Positions 1-11,692 of a stretch of DNA of 64,000 nucleotides are shown in pieces. The notes beneath the pieces were generated by a model. The model saw only the letters and a list, made by a program, of their open reading frames with translations, was not told the DNA's origin and did no database searches. A program made the position numbers and the translations under genes. How positions within the stretch are numbered: position 1 is the first letter of the stretch; the number at the start of each line of letters is the position of its first letter. Source of the DNA: Saccopteryx bilineata (taxonomy: Eukaryota; Chordata; Mammalia; Chiroptera; Emballonuridae); the NCBI RefSeq assembly GCF_036850765.1, contig NC_089490.1:125516522-125580521 (forward strand), written 5' to 3'.

Positions 1-277
1 CTCTTCCTTCCACCAGCCCTGATGCTTCCTACAGTTTGCTCCTTGGTTTTACCTGCTCTGCACAGGTGCATTCCTTTGATAAGCTCATTCATCACAAATC
101 CTTAATTATCAGTGACACCTTTAATGCTGACCTCCAGCAGACCTAACTGCTTCTGGGTGCTTTCCCAGAAATCCTTCAGAGTAGTCAACCATGAACTGTA
201 AACAAGACTAGAGTTTAATTTACCTTCCATGATCCTATCATGTGCAGGAAGCTTAGTGCCCATTCTCTTTTGGGTGC

Positions 278-296
278 TTTTTTTTTTTTTTTTTTT
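278..296. repeat. poly-T run (19 T)
   Basis: Uninterrupted T run. It may be the tail of a minus-strand retroposed sequence, but I recognise no body next to it. Confidence 0.8.
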
Positions 297-429
297 GTAG
301 AATTAACCCCAGAAGAGAAAAGGGTAGCAAAGGTTAACCACAGAATAGCAGTCAGCATTTTTACAGAGTCTAGCACCTTGGGAGACAGGATCAGAATTCA
401 AAGTATGTTATTTATCACAGGAAGTGGTT

Positions 430-815
430 ATATTAGTTTGCTAGGGTTCCCGTAACAAAGTACCACAGAGTGAGTGACTCAAATAATATAAATTTATTTT
501 CTTATAGTCCTGGAGGCTAGAAGTCTGAGTTCAAGGTGTCAGCAGGGTTGGTTTCTTCTGTGGCCTCTCAGCTTGACTAGTCAGTAGCCACCTTCTTCTT
601 GTCTTCACATGGTTCTTCTTTTGCGCCTCTGCATTCTAATCTCTTTTCTGGTAAGGAAAACAGTTACACTGGATTAGGGCCCACCCCAGAGGCCTCATTT
701 TACCTTAACTGCTTCTTTAAAGGCACTCCATAAACATTCTGAGGTACTGCAGGTTCGGATGTCAACAGGTACATTTCTTTTCAAAGGGAGTGGAGGGGAC
801 ACAAGTCGTAATAGT
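430..815 (-). mobile_element. MaLR (MST/MLT1-type) LTR, solo
   Basis: Read on the minus strand this is a mammalian-apparent LTR. The plus strand opens with tattagtttgctagggt, the reverse of the typical MaLR 3' terminus, followed by an aaatttattttctt block and the 'ctggaggctagaagtc' segment. It ends in a GGGGACACAA-like segment, the reverse of the MaLR 5' end. No internal retroviral sequence is attached, so it is a solo LTR, diverged as expected for an old eutherian insertion. Ends are accurate to about 10 bases. Confidence 0.85.
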
Positions 816-1340
816 GGCCAAAGACAGAATTAAGCTCAATTACAAGGGAGAAACTTAGGTACTAAAATAAAGTCCTTACCAAATGAGGATAGGCTGAGTC
901 TGTGCAAGGTGGGCAGGAAAAGGACCTGAGGGCACGGTGAATTGTGCTGGCCATGAGTGAGTGATGTGACATCGTAAAACACAGAAGTACCTTTTTTGGA
1001 TATAGAACTAGGAGAACTGCTGTAGAATTTATGAGGCAAATTCAGCAATTATGCTTTGCAGTGGTCAGGAACACAACACGCTTTCCAATTCTGAAGTCCA
1101 AACAAAAGAGAGAGGTGAAGATTTTGGATGAGATTCAGAAGAGAACTGTATAGAACTACATATTTTTGATCATTAGGAAGTGAAGAGATGAGGTTTCTCA
1201 GTCCAGGAACATGGAAGTTGAGGAGGAATGTATTACTGCTCTTTCACTCAATAAATGTCACTCAGAAGATAATGGCCAGCAGTTCTCCAATTCGTAAATT
1301 AGAGAGTGAAAGAATTTGTCATAATTATTATTATTATTTT
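816..1340. other. no recognised feature
   Basis: Mixed-composition sequence without a long ORF. I see no recognisable repeat or splice-like structure here. Confidence 0.5.
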
Positions 1341-1717
1341 CTTGTGACAGTGACAGAGATAGAGTCAGAGAGAGGGACAGATAGGGACAGACAGACAGGA
1401 ACGGAGAGAGATGAGAAGCATCAACTCCTCATTGCAGTACCTTAGTTCACCAATTGCTTTCTCATATGTGCTCTGATCCGGGGCTACAGCAGAAAGAGTG
1501 ACCCCTGGCTCAAGCCAGCAACCTTTGAGCTCAAGCCAGTGACCATGGGGACATGTCTATGATCCTACGCTCAAGCCAGCAACCCCACACTCAAGCTAGT
1601 GAGCCCACACTCAAGCTGGATGAGCCCGAGCTCAGGCCAGCGACCTCAGGGTTTGGAACCTGGGTCCTCTGCATCCCAGTCTGATGCTTTATCCACTGTG
1701 CCACAGCCCGGTCAGGC
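1341..1717 (-). mobile_element. tRNA-derived SINE, long type (SINE-I)
   Basis: Reverse-oriented copy of the long SINE design. On the minus strand the tRNA-like head (gcctgacc...ggcacagtggataaagc) lies at the right end. It is followed by the characteristic series of 'gctcaagcca' phrases, the 'tatgagaaagcaat' segment and a tail with GTCTGTCTGTCCC and CTCTGACTC. Left flank ataattattatt and right flank ataaattatttc resemble each other and may be a decayed target duplication. Diverged from the younger copy at 62.9 kb. Confidence 0.9.
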
Positions 1718-1892
1718 ATAAATTATTTCTTAATGCCAGTACTTTAGTTATCATAAGAAAGTATTTTTTTTTTAACAGTGTGAGTTGATAAAAACTGGAA
1801 TGGTTTACTAACTTTCAAAATAGGATAGTCTTTATTTCAGGTGATTTTATCATGACTCTGCTTAAAGTTATGATCATGTGGAATATAGTCAG

Positions 1893-2165
1893 TTATTTAA
1901 TTATTCAACAAATTTTTATTAAGTGCCTACCATGTGCCAGACATTATTCTCAACCTGGCAATGAACCAACTAAGTCCTTAAGAAGTTTACTTTCAGTAGG
2001 TAAGACAGACAGACAGACACACACACACATACACATACACAGAGTTACACTGATAAGATCTATGAAGAAAATAAATAAGGCAGGATAAAAGAATAGATAT
2101 GACATGATAAACACTATTTTAGTGTGACCAGGAAGAGCTATCTAAGAAAAAAATATTTTAAAAAA
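1893..2165 (-). mobile_element. L2 3'-end fragment
   Basis: Antisense L2 signature: ttattcaacaaatttttattaagtgcctaccatgtgccag is the reverse of the L2 3' terminus (first 16 bases are enough to see it). It continues into 'atgaagaaaataaataaggcagg' and 'tattttagtgtgaccagg' blocks that follow in the same family order. A short CAGA/CA microsatellite interrupts it. Confidence 0.7.
2003..2041. repeat. (CAGA)n/(CA)n microsatellite
   Basis: Runs as four CAGA-like units followed by CA and CATA units, inside the L2 fragment. Confidence 0.85.
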
Positions 2166-2179
2166 GACTTGGATAAATT

Positions 2180-2345
2180 AATAATAGTCAATATTTAAGT
2201 ATTTACTGTATGTCAGACATACAGTATTATTGTGCTAAGTGCAGTATTATTTAATCCTTGCAATAATTTATTTTACAAAAGAGGAAATTGAAGCTCAGGG
2301 AATTTAAATAACTTTTCCAGTAACTTACACATCAAGTAAGATTCA
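2180..2345 (-). mobile_element. MIR fragment
   Basis: Antisense MIR pattern: 'gtatttactgtatgtcag', 'tgctaagtgcagtattatttaatccttgcaa', then 'ttacaaaagaggaaattgaagctcag' and 'gtaacttacacatcaag'. These correspond in order to the reversed MIR 3' half. Confidence 0.7.
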
Positions 2346-4045
2346 TACATACTGACTGTCTTGCTTTTTGTAGCTGGCATTAATATTAAATTTAACATTA
2401 ATATTAAAGTTGAGTCCCTGTTGTATATAAGGGTTTTCTTTATATCTTTTTAATAGGCAGTACCTAAGTAATGGCTGAATTTTACAGGACTCCAGTGTCC
2501 CTGTACAATCCCCAATACCATCTGCCTCTTGGTTCCAAGGTGCCACCAAGGCCAGACACTTTCCTGACATCAGTCAAGTCCAGAAGGCAGGTGTCTCGGT
2601 AGACAAAAAGGGATGAGACCTCATGGACCAGAGGAGGGACTGGTCTTTCCTGTCCATAGGTCTAAGTTTGCCTTTTGTAATCAGCTCACAATACAGCTGA
2701 GAGAGACCAAGACTCTTGCCCTACCACACACACGTACTCCTTTGTATCTATTTTTGCTCCAAGAAGCTGTTTAGGAGGCTATTCATATCTTCAGACAGTT
2801 TTTCAGGGAAGATTGGCTCATGGTAGTCAGGCTGAGATCCAGGAAAGAATGACCTAAGATTGCAGGTGTTCATTCTGCCATTTTTCCAAAGCGAATTTCC
2901 AGCCCTCAGCAGGCTAGACAGCTCTAAGAGCAGTGGGGGTCCCTCCCTAACACAGCTGCCTTTCGTCTCCCTGCTGGTCCCCCAGGGACTAGTTTAGGCA
3001 AAATGGATGGTCAAGCTGTCCTGCGTATACTAACACAAGAGAATTCTCATCAGTGTTGTTCATTTTTAATTCCTCCTTTTTTTTTGGAAACATTCGTAGT
3101 AAGATTTTTGTCCTATATGTAAATTCTGGCTTTAATCCCATCACTCAAGAGTTAGAGTAGAAGTGTAATGCTACATCTGCAAAAGCTTTAGATTTTCTTA
3201 TTCAAGAGATGTGAAATAAATACATAGATGACCTTATACATTTTATGATGTAGACTCCCCTTTAACTCTGTTGGAAATTTGGGTATACTGTGCTGAAAAG
3301 CGGGGAAACCTTAGCTCCTGCCATAATTTACTTCCAGTTAGGACTGAGCTGATCTTCCAGAAGAAACTGTATATTCCCGTATATGACTGTTTTAATAGAA
3401 TAGCAATGCCAATGGCAAGTCTCCGTGCAATGTTTTAAAAGGGCTGCAGAGGATGTTTTATTGAGTTGCACTCTTGAAACCTATACCCCAATACAAAAAT
3501 TTAATTAAAAAATTAAAATTTATTCCTAAAAACAGGGCCTTTCACAAAACAGGAAACAAAACAGATAAACGTTAACAAGAACTTCAACATCTTCTCAGTT
3601 TATTCAATTAACTTCACTTAATTCCATATTTTTCTATTCTATTTTTTATAGTATATTTATAAAATCAGTTTTATGGATCTGTCTTTTCTGCTTCTCTGAA
3701 AGATAGGAAAAATGGTTAAAAGGTATCTTTTCAATGTAATACTTTTTTTTTTTAACAAGATGGGGAGCAAATCTACTCACTTTTCCTGCCACAGCAAAAC
3801 AAAAACTCTGCTGCTACTACATGTTGTCCGCCTGTCTATGCTCCACGCAGTTTCTCTCAGAGTAATTCAGTCAGACATCTCTCTACATGTCATTTTCTGA
3901 ATTAACTTCCTCTCCTCTTAACATAAAAGTACTAAATTCTGCACTACAGTTTCAGGTACCAGGTCACCTCGGTTCTCTCCTAAAAACCCTGCATAGCATT
4001 CAGATTAAAAGCCACTGTTATTTGGCTTCCATGTCTTCATTCGCT
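2346..4045. other. 1.7 kb without a recognised gene
   Basis: Unique-looking sequence. A short stretch near 3455-3530 ('cctataccccaatacaaaaatttaat') resembles an L1 3' end with an A-rich tail (weak). No ORF has homology I recognise. Confidence 0.45.
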
Positions 4046-4268
4046 CTAATGATGATCAACATTTGTGAAATGTTGTCATGTGTCCAGTGTTTTATGGGTA
4101 CTGTGTCATAAAACCCTCCGACACTATGCAGTCGGTAAATCACATCAACTTTACAGAAGAAAAGAAGCCGAAGCATCAGAGGCTTAAGTGACTGATTCAA
4201 GATACTCGGGTAAGCAGCAGGGAGGAGACTCCAATCCAGGTTAGCTGACATCATAGCACTCAACCACC
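4046..4268 (-). mobile_element. MIR fragment
   Basis: Antisense MIR order is visible: 'atttgtgaaatgttgtcatgtg', then 'aaccctccgacactatgcag', 'tttacagaagaaaagaagcc', 'cagaggcttaagtgac', and 'actccaatccaggt'. Diverged but colinear with MIR. Confidence 0.7.
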
Positions 4269-4388
4269 ATCCCAGGCCGCCTCTCCTTCTGTTGTCTTCA
4301 TCTCCATTCATTGCCATACCCAATCTCGACAAGAACAGGTTTCTTCTGGTTTGTTCCTTAGAGTATTTTCAGGGCCTAGATTAGTCCC

Positions 4389-4654
4389 CAGAAGGAGATT
4401 AAGGTCGGTTGAAGCCCCGGGTGCAGAAGAAAGTTATTGGGCCCCTTAAAAAAAAGAGATAGAGAAAATAGAAATACATATTAATCCTATTTTTAAATAA
4501 ATAAAAATATCATGTACTATTAATGTTGAAATTGCACATATGAAAGCAGACTTGGTGCCATTAGAAAAAAGTGTAAAGATGGAGTTTGCGGGGTCCTTCA
4601 GAAGCCGGGACCCAGGGAGTGTACCCTGTGCGCCTGCCATTAATTCCACCTCTG
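4389..4654. mobile_element. hAT-like MITE, family A, long copy
   Basis: Terminal inverted repeats cagaaggagattaa and ttaattccacctctg bound a 266-bp element. Flanks 4381-4388 (ttagtccc) and 4655-4662 (ccagtccc) match at 6 of 8 positions, the 8-bp target size of hAT elements. Inner blocks 'ggtcggttgaagcccc' and 'ttgggcccctta' occur in reverse orientation in the copy at 12.15 kb, which shows that this is a dispersed family. No coding capacity. Confidence 0.8.
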
Positions 4655-4756
4655 CCAGTCCCTAACATATACTTAACGCACAGTAAATATTTCTTGAATT
4701 GAATACATCTCTTGGCCTATTTTTTCTTTCACTTATTTATATTTTTCATTCTTCCA

Positions 4757-4890
4757 TTTTGCATAGGGTACCACTTATGAAGTGGATGGTGTGCTCTAGA
4801 AAATGTTGATTGAGCCCATAAAACCAGGCCTCATTCTACACACTCAGGATATAGTAATAAACAAAATCCCTCTCCTCTGGAAAATTACAT
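4757..4890 (-). mobile_element. L2 fragment, left part
   Basis: Contains 'atagtaataaacaaaatccctctcctctgg', the reversed L2 3' region. The same L2 resumes at about 8154 with 'agatcacattcttgaaagag', so the L1 between them inserted into this L2. Confidence 0.65.
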
Positions 4891-4910
4891 TTTTAAAATT
4901 TTTTTATTTC

Positions 4911-5118
4911 GCCTGACCTGTGGTGGCGCAGTGGATAAAACGTCGACCTGGAAATGCTGAGGTCGCCGGTTCAAAACCCTGGGCTTGCCTGGTCAAGGCA
5001 CATATGGGAGTTGATGCTTCCAGCTCCTCCCCCCTTCTCTCTCTCTCTGTCTCTGTCTCTCCCTCTCTCTGTCCCCTCTAAAAATGAACAAATAAATAAA
5101 TAAATAAATAAAAAGAAT
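4911..5118 (+). mobile_element. tRNA-derived SINE, short type (SINE-II), with perfect target duplication
   Basis: The head gcctgacctgtggtggcgca begins at the first base. An A-box-like tggcgcagtggataaaac and a B-box-like ggttcaaaac follow. Then come 'ggcacatatgggagttgatgc', a CT-rich body and an (AAAT)n tail. A perfect 22-bp duplication flanks it (4889-4910 and 5119-5140), so its boundaries are exact and it is fairly young. It lies in the T-rich tail of the minus-strand L1. Confidence 0.95.
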
Positions 5119-5429
5119 ATTTTTAAAATTTTTTTATTTCATTTTGTAATTTATTGATTGTCTTTTTTTTCCTTTTAATTTAAAAAATTAAATTTAACAG
5201 GTTGACATCAGTCAATAAGAACACATAGATTTCAGGTAAATATCTCCACAGCATTTGAACTGTTGATTATGTTGTATACCCATCACCCAAAGTCAAATCA
5301 TTTTCTGTCACCTTATATTTGTCCCTCTTTACACCTTTCTCCCAGCCCTCCCCCTGGTAACCACTGCACTTTCGTCTATGTCCATGAGTCTTACATCCCA
5401 TCTATGTGTGAAATCATATAGTTTTTAGC

Positions 5430-7975
5430 TTTTTAACTTATTTTACTCAGTATTATGTTCTCAAGGTCCATCCATGTTATCATAAATGGCAATATGTCAT
5501 CATTTCTTATGGCTAAGTAATATTCTATTGTATATATGTACCACATCTTCTTTATCCAATCATCTATTGAGGGACATTTTGGTTATTTCTATGTCTTGGC
5601 CACAAGACTGTTCCACGTCCTGAACAATGCTGCAATGAACATGGGGGGTGCATGTGTCTTTATGTACCAATACATAAAGTTTTGGCAGTATATGCCCAGT
5701 AGAGGGATTGCTGGGTCATATGGTAGTTTAGTTTTAATTTTTTAGGGAACCACCATACTTGAACTAGTTTGCATTTCTACCAGCAGTGAATAAGAGTTTC
5801 TTTTTCTCCACAGCCTCTCCAGCACTTGTTATTACCTGTCTTGTTGATAGTAGCCAATCTAACAGGTGTGAAGTGGTATCTAATTGTAGTTTTGATTTGC
5901 CTTTTCTCAAATAGCTAGTGAAAATGAGCATTTTTTCATGTATCTTTTGGCCATTTGTATCTCTTCTTGGGAGAAGTGGCTGATCAGGTCCTCTCTCCAT
6001 TTTTTAATTGGATTGCTTGCTTGTTTGTGGCTGAGCTTTGTGAGTTCTTTATATATTTTGGATATTAACCCCAGACCAGAGCTTTTGTTTGCAAATATCA
6101 TCTCCTATTTAGTTGACTGTCTGTTTTGTTGTCAGTTTCTTTTGCTGTGCAGAAGCTTTTTAGTTTGATATAGTTCCATTTATGTATTTTTGCTTTTACT
6201 TCCCTTGCCTTGGGGGTCAAATTTATAAACTTTTCTCTATGGCCAAGGTCCCTGAGTTTAGTACCCATGTTTTTTTCTATATAATTTATTGTTTCAGATC
6301 TTATATTTGGGTCTTAGATCTATTTTGAATTAATTTTTGTGCAAGGGGACAAACTGTAGTCAACTTTTATTCTTTTGCATGTGGCTTTCCAATTTTCCCA
6401 GCACCATTTATTGAAGAGGCTTTCTTTTCTCCATTGTGTATTTTTGGCTTCTTTGTCGAAGATTGTCCATATATGTATGGTTTAACTTCTAGGCTTTTAA
6501 TTTTGTTCCATTAGTCTGTGTGTCTATTTTTTTCTGTCAATACCATGCTGTTTTGATTATTGTGGCTCTGTAGTATAACTTGAAGTCAGGTATTGTAAAA
6601 ACTCGGCTTTATTCTTTTTTCTCAGGATTGCTTTGGCTACTTGGGGTTTTTATGATTCCATACAAATGTGGTGATTTTTTTGTTCCATTTCTTTAAAAAT
6701 TGACATTGAAATTTTAATGGGGATTACATTAAATTTGTATATTGCTTTGGATAATACGGCCATTTTAACTATGTTGATTATTCTTATCCATGAACATAGA
6801 ATATTTTTTATTTCATTGTCTTTTTCTATTTCTTTTAATAATGCTTTGCAGTTTTCAGAATATAAATCCTTTACATTCTTTGTTAAGTTTATTCCTACGT
6901 ATTTGAATTTTTGTTGCAACTGTAAAAGGGGTTATATTTTTAGTTCATTTCTGAAGTTTCATTGTTGGTGTATATGAAATCAATAGACTTCTGTATATTG
7001 ATTTTGTATCCTGCAACCTTACTGTACTGGTTTATTGTTTCTAATAGTCTTTCTGTGGAGTCTTTGGGGTTTTCTATATATAGTAGGATCATGTCATCTG
7101 CAAAAAGTAAAACTTTACTTCTTCTTTTCCAATATGAATGCCTTTTATTTGTTTCTCTGGTCTGATTGCTCTGGCTAGTACTTCTAGCACTATGTTGAAT
7201 AGGAAGGGAGAGAGTGGGCAGCCTTGTCTTGTTCCTGATTTTAGAGGAAAAGCTTTCAGTTTTTCACCACTTAGTATGATATTAGCTGATGGCTTGTCAT
7301 ATATGGCCTTTAGTATGTTGAAGTAATTTTTTTCTATACCTATTTTATTGAATGTTCTAAACAAAAAAATATTGTATCTTATCAAGTGCCTTCTCTGCAT
7401 CTATTGATAGGATTATATGATTTTTTGTTTTATTTTATTGATATGGTGTATTATGTTAATTGGTTTATGTGTGTTAAACTATCCTTGTGCTCCTGGAATG
7501 AATCCCACATAATTGTGATATATTATTTTTTTAATGTGTTGTTGTATTCTATTTGATAGTATTTTATTTAAGATTTTTGCATCTGTATTTATTAGCAATA
7601 TTGGTCTGTAGTTTTCTTTTTTTGTATTGTCCTTGCCAGGTTTTGGTAGGAGGGTTATACTGGTTTCATAAAATGTATTAGAAAGTATTTCTTCTTCTTC
7701 TATTTTTTTGGAAGACTTCGAGAAGGATAGGAACCAAATCTATGAATGTTTGGTAGAATTCACTAGTGTAGCCGTCTGGACCTGGACTTTTATTTTGGGG
7801 GAAGTTTTTGATAGCTGTTTCTATTTCCTTCCTGCCTATGGGTCTATTTAGGTTTTTTACTTCCTGGTGACTCAGTCTAGGAAGATTATATAGTTCTAGG
7901 AATTTATCCATTTTCTCTAGGTTGTTGAATTTGGTGGCATATAATTTTTCATAGTATTCTAATACAATGATTCTA
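5430..7975 (-). pseudogene. L1 ORF2 remnant (reverse transcriptase and C-terminal part)
   Basis: L1 ORF2p carries the endonuclease and reverse transcriptase used for target-primed retrotransposition. On the minus strand, 7678-7975 encodes the SPGPDGYTSEFYQTF fingers motif, 7110-7400 encodes [18 protein letters not shown], and 6650-6919 encodes the LSKAIYKFNVIPIKI segment beyond the RT core. The FADDM catalytic box is still readable at 7090-7104 but in a different frame from the upstream segment, so a frameshift lies just before it. The endonuclease domain is absent (5' truncation). Several further frame breaks make it non-functional. Confidence 0.9.
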
Positions 7976-8153
7976 ACACTTTTTAATTGATATTTAGAGA
8001 GACAGAGGCAGAGAGAGAAGGACATCAATTTGTTGTTTCATTTATTTATGCATTTATTAGTTGATTCTTGTATGCACCTTGACTAAGGATGAAACCCTGA
8101 ACCTTGGGATATCAGGATGACACTCTAACCAACTGAGCTACCTGACCAGGGCT
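7976..8153 (-). mobile_element. tRNA-derived SINE, SINE-IV type
   Basis: Reverse copy. At the right end the head is ccctggtcaggtagctcagt when read on the minus strand; a 'ggttcagggtttcatcc' B-box region, a 'gaatcaactaataaatgcataaata' segment and a CTCTCT-type tail follow. It abuts the truncated 5' edge of the L1. Confidence 0.85.
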
Positions 8154-8960
8154 AGAAGATCACATTCTTGAAAGAGAATACATTAATAAATATCTAATGT
8201 CATATAATAAATTGTTATACAAAAACAAACAGGGCAAAGGGCCTAGAAAATGATGTGGGAGTTCTGTTTTAGGTTGGGTAGTTGTGAAAGGCTTGTCTAA
8301 AACGGAAATATTTGGGTATACACCTGAAGGGGGGTCCTTAGGGAATAAGTCATTTGGTTATGTAGTGGGAGAGGATGAAAATGGGAGAAAAAGCAGGTGC
8401 AGAAGCCATGAGGTAAAAGCATGTTGGGATGTTCCGAAGACAATAAGGGGGCCAGTGTAGTTGGTTTGTTTATAGAAAATAAGGAGAAGGGTAAGGATAG
8501 TCAGAGAAATGGGGCAAGAGAAAGCATTGGGCCTTATACACCATGGAAAGGACTTCAGTTTTCATGCTGAACAAGGTAAGAAACAAATAGAGGATTTTGA
8601 ACAGAGAACTGATGTGATTTATTTCCATAGTAAAAGGACCTCGCTGTGGGGAGAACTATAAGAGAGCACGCATGGAAGCAGATAGATGATGCAGGGGCTT
8701 TTACACAAATCTTGACTAGAGATAATGGTAGGTTGAGCTGAGGTATAGTAATGGGGGTGATATATACCTAAATTCTAAATATCTTTCAAAGGTGGTACGA
8801 TTTGCTGATGGAGTGAACAAAAGATAGGAAAGAAAGGCAAAACAGCCTGACAGTTTTTGGCACTTGAAGGCAGGCATTACTGAGTTGGGGAAAACTATGG
8901 GAAAAGTAGGCTTGGGATTGGAGGGGAATCAAGAGTTTGGGTTTTTTAAAACATGTTTCT
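8154..8960 (-). mobile_element. L2 fragment, right part (3' UTR and end of ORF2, antisense)
   Basis: Continues the L2 interrupted at 4890: 'ggcaaagggcctagaaaatg', 'gggccttatacaccatggaaaggacttcag', 'gaacagagaactgatgtgattt', 'aggcaggcattactgagttggg'. These match, in order, the reversed L2 3' UTR and ORF2 end. Strongly diverged, no reading frame left. Confidence 0.65.
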
Positions 8961-9621
8961 CATCATCTAGTACTACCTTGTATGGTAAGAATATTCAATA
9001 ATGATTATATAAGGCGGCAACTCCACTTTGAGGGATCTAAAAATCCAAACTCCCACAGAGTACACCCAGCAGGTGACTTATCTGTATGACCTGGCCAAGT
9101 GTAAAACAAAAGCAGTGCTGAGCCAGTGAACTGGAGAGTTCACTTATGACCCAAAGACACTGATGGAAAACAAACAGTTGAGCTGACCAGTGTTGCCCTT
9201 GACCTTGAGCTTGTGACCCCAGCCGAATAATATCAGCATTGTTAGCTTTCAGCCACATCATTCTTAGTTACTACAGTACTTATATGTACCATCTGCTGAA
9301 CTGGGCATATAGCTAAATTTCATAGGACAGAAACTGCACATCCTGCCTGATAAATATATTCCTTAGTATATCACTCATACAATAAATATTTGTGAAGCCC
9401 ATATTCTGTGCCAGTCACAGTTCTAGAAAAGACATGATAGCAAATGTATACTGCCAAATAACATTTCTGATTATGTTAAATACCTCACATTTTCAGAGAT
9501 GAGCCATGCTTATCTTAACTATAAAATCAAACAGGACATAAAGGCACCAAAAGGATTGGGAGCGGCTTAAATATGTAGATGTTTAAAGTTTGATGTCCAC
9601 ACACTAAAGTTTGTATGCTTA
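8961..9621. other. mostly unrecognised, small L2 piece
   Basis: The only recognisable part is 9373-9450 ('caataaatatttgtgaagcccatattctgtgccag', a reversed L2 3' end). The rest has no gene or repeat I recognise. Confidence 0.5.
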
Positions 9622-9880
9622 CCATATTTCCCCATATATAAGATGCACCCCTTTTCGAAAAATTTGGGGTCTAAAAACTGGGTACGTCTTATATAGTAGT
9701 TGTAGATTTTCTACTTGCATTTTCCGCTTTTTTGTGCTTGTTGTCTTTGTGCTCATTGTTTAATCATGAATAAAACTTGAGTTCAATAACTTTATGTAAT
9801 ACATTTTCTTTTCAAATTCTGGGCCCCAAAATTAAGGTGCATCTTATACATGGAAACATCTTTTACATAGGGAAATATGG
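9622..9880. mobile_element. short TIR DNA transposon with TTA flanks
   Basis: The ends are inverted repeats: ccatatttccccatatataa at the left and the complementary gggaaatatgg at the right. A second inner copy of the terminal motif reads gtgcatcttatacatgg. The element is 259 bp and flanked by TTA on both sides (9619-9621, 9881-9883), which would fit a 3-bp target duplication of the PIF/Harbinger type. Superfamily assignment is inference. Non-coding. Confidence 0.65.
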
Positions 9881-9883
9881 TTA

Positions 9884-11606
9884 TTCATAAAATATTTCTA
9901 GGACCCTCCTCTCATTTTATGCATAATTTTTACAAATTTGAACATCTGTATTTGTAGCCCAAAGCAGATAAATCAGAACTAAGTTGACCAAAAGGGAAGG
10001 AGGAAGAGCATTAATACAGATGGGTTAGATGTAATAAGAAACACCCTCACATAGCTAGTGTAAAAAATACACACAAAAAAAATGCACAAGGTTTTGTTTT
10101 TTTTTAAATGTGTAAGTCTGGAAAGACTTCATGTTTCCTGTATGGATAAGAAGTCTGTCCAAGCTTAATAAGCCTGAAGCCTTCACTATTTTATAGCATG
10201 GTGCAGTCAGAGATGGCCATCTAGTAAAGTTTATATTAAACTCATAAACTTTGCTATAAAAACTCAGGAAGTGTACACCTCATTTAAGGGGTGTCCCTGG
10301 AAATGGTGAATGTATGCATTTTGAAGAGTTTGATCCAGTATTTGGAAAATCTACTAAAACAAAATACCTCATTCTTCAATAATATTGGGTATCTGCTCTG
10401 TGTCTGTACACTGGCCTGTGTGTCACATACATGGTCAACAGGCACTGAAAACACACCCACGAGCAGTTTATAGCAACAGCCTCAGGACGCTTCATATCAC
10501 TTGGTTGCTTTCTCTCTCCCATTTCCATTCCAGGCTCCAGCCAGCTTCTGCCCCAACTGCTGTGGCCTGGCCTTTGCTGCCTGCACTCGAATGTTGGAAC
10601 TGATGACAGAACTCAGCTTCCCTGAGTCTAGCCTGTGGTGTTCCCTGGGATGAGGCTGCACATGCACAAATCAGGTACCACATCAGCTACACCTATGCAC
10701 CCTTTTGTGCTGGCCTTGTACATCTCAGAGCCAAACCTAGCTTTGGCTCAGACTTGGCCTATACTTGGATTGAACAGATCACAGCTCCTCATGACTGTTC
10801 TTACATTCAACATGCCCTGAAAACACATTTCACATGAAAAGCATACAACTGCCACACCATCAGTAGGAACTTAATTTGAGTTGTTCCTGAGTAAGTGATT
10901 TTTCTTTTCAGAAATAGTTAACCCATAGTATCATAAATCTAAGCCTTAAAGTTTGCCATCAGTGTTAATCTGAATACAGTATTAACCTGAATACCGTCTG
11001 CAAAGCTCCTGAACTCTGGCAATTTCCACTGGCCTCTCTTATTTTCAGAAACATTTATTCACAAAACAGAAAACTAAGAAGAGGTAGGTACTGCTGGGTT
11101 CATAGCTGTGACATAGCCTAAAGCTAAAGAGCTAATATAAAAATTAAACCAATGACCTTGATTTGTTTAAAGTAAAAATAAAAAGCTAGCCAGCCACAGC
11201 TAGGAAGCCTGACAATATGGAGCAAAGTGAAAAGCCTTAACCCATCAACCAAGTCTTACAAGCTTCTTATAATGTTTATATTTGTCCAAGGTAAATGAAG
11301 CTCCAACTACCATTTGCATTTCTCTGGTGTGTCTTCTTTAGCTTAAAACTAATTACACTTAACTTTGTGACCTGGATTCCAAAACACATGCAGACCACAG
11401 ATTCACTTTTATAAAACAAGATACCTGTATCCTGTCTAATGGCAAATAAAATGGCAAGAATCACCATGTCCATTCATTGCCCTGGCAACCAAAACTTTAT
11501 TATTTTCATTTGATATGAGGAAAACCGGAATCCTGTAAACTCAAAGTAAATATTAGCATTACAATAGCTATAACAGATCCAAGAGTATTGGGCACACACA
11601 TAAACA
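9884..11606. other. 1.7 kb without a recognised gene
   Basis: No dispersed repeat that I recognise with confidence and no ORF with recognisable homology. The part around 10500-10800 is richer in G+C than its flanks. Confidence 0.45.
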
Positions 11607-11614
11607 TACGTGTC

Positions 11615-11639
11615 AAACACACACACACACCCACACACC
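11615..11639. repeat. (CA)n microsatellite
   Basis: CA run with one CC interruption. Confidence 0.85.
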
Positions 11640-11692
11640 AGAGCAGAGCGTTGATGGGCATCTCTGTAGCTATACTTTTCATTCATTCTTGA

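Larger units (their letters stand above)
4891..7975 (-). mobile_element. 5'-truncated L1, interrupted by a SINE
   Basis: About 2.9 kb of L1 3' half on the minus strand: T-rich 3' end, 3' UTR ('catccatgttatcataaatgg' reversed) and ORF2 C-terminal and RT regions. The SINE at 4911-5118 inserted in the A-rich tail. The flanks aaattacatt (4882-4891) and agatcacatt (8157-8166) are a plausible decayed L1 target duplication. The 5' end stops in the ORF2 fingers region, as in ordinary 5'-truncated retrotransposition. Confidence 0.9.

Noticed and set aside
5536..6168. Plus-strand open frames of 69-78 codons with hydrophobic runs resembling membrane proteins
   Set aside because: Antisense of L1 ORF2; the hydrophobic look comes from reversed Lys/Asn/Glu-rich codons.
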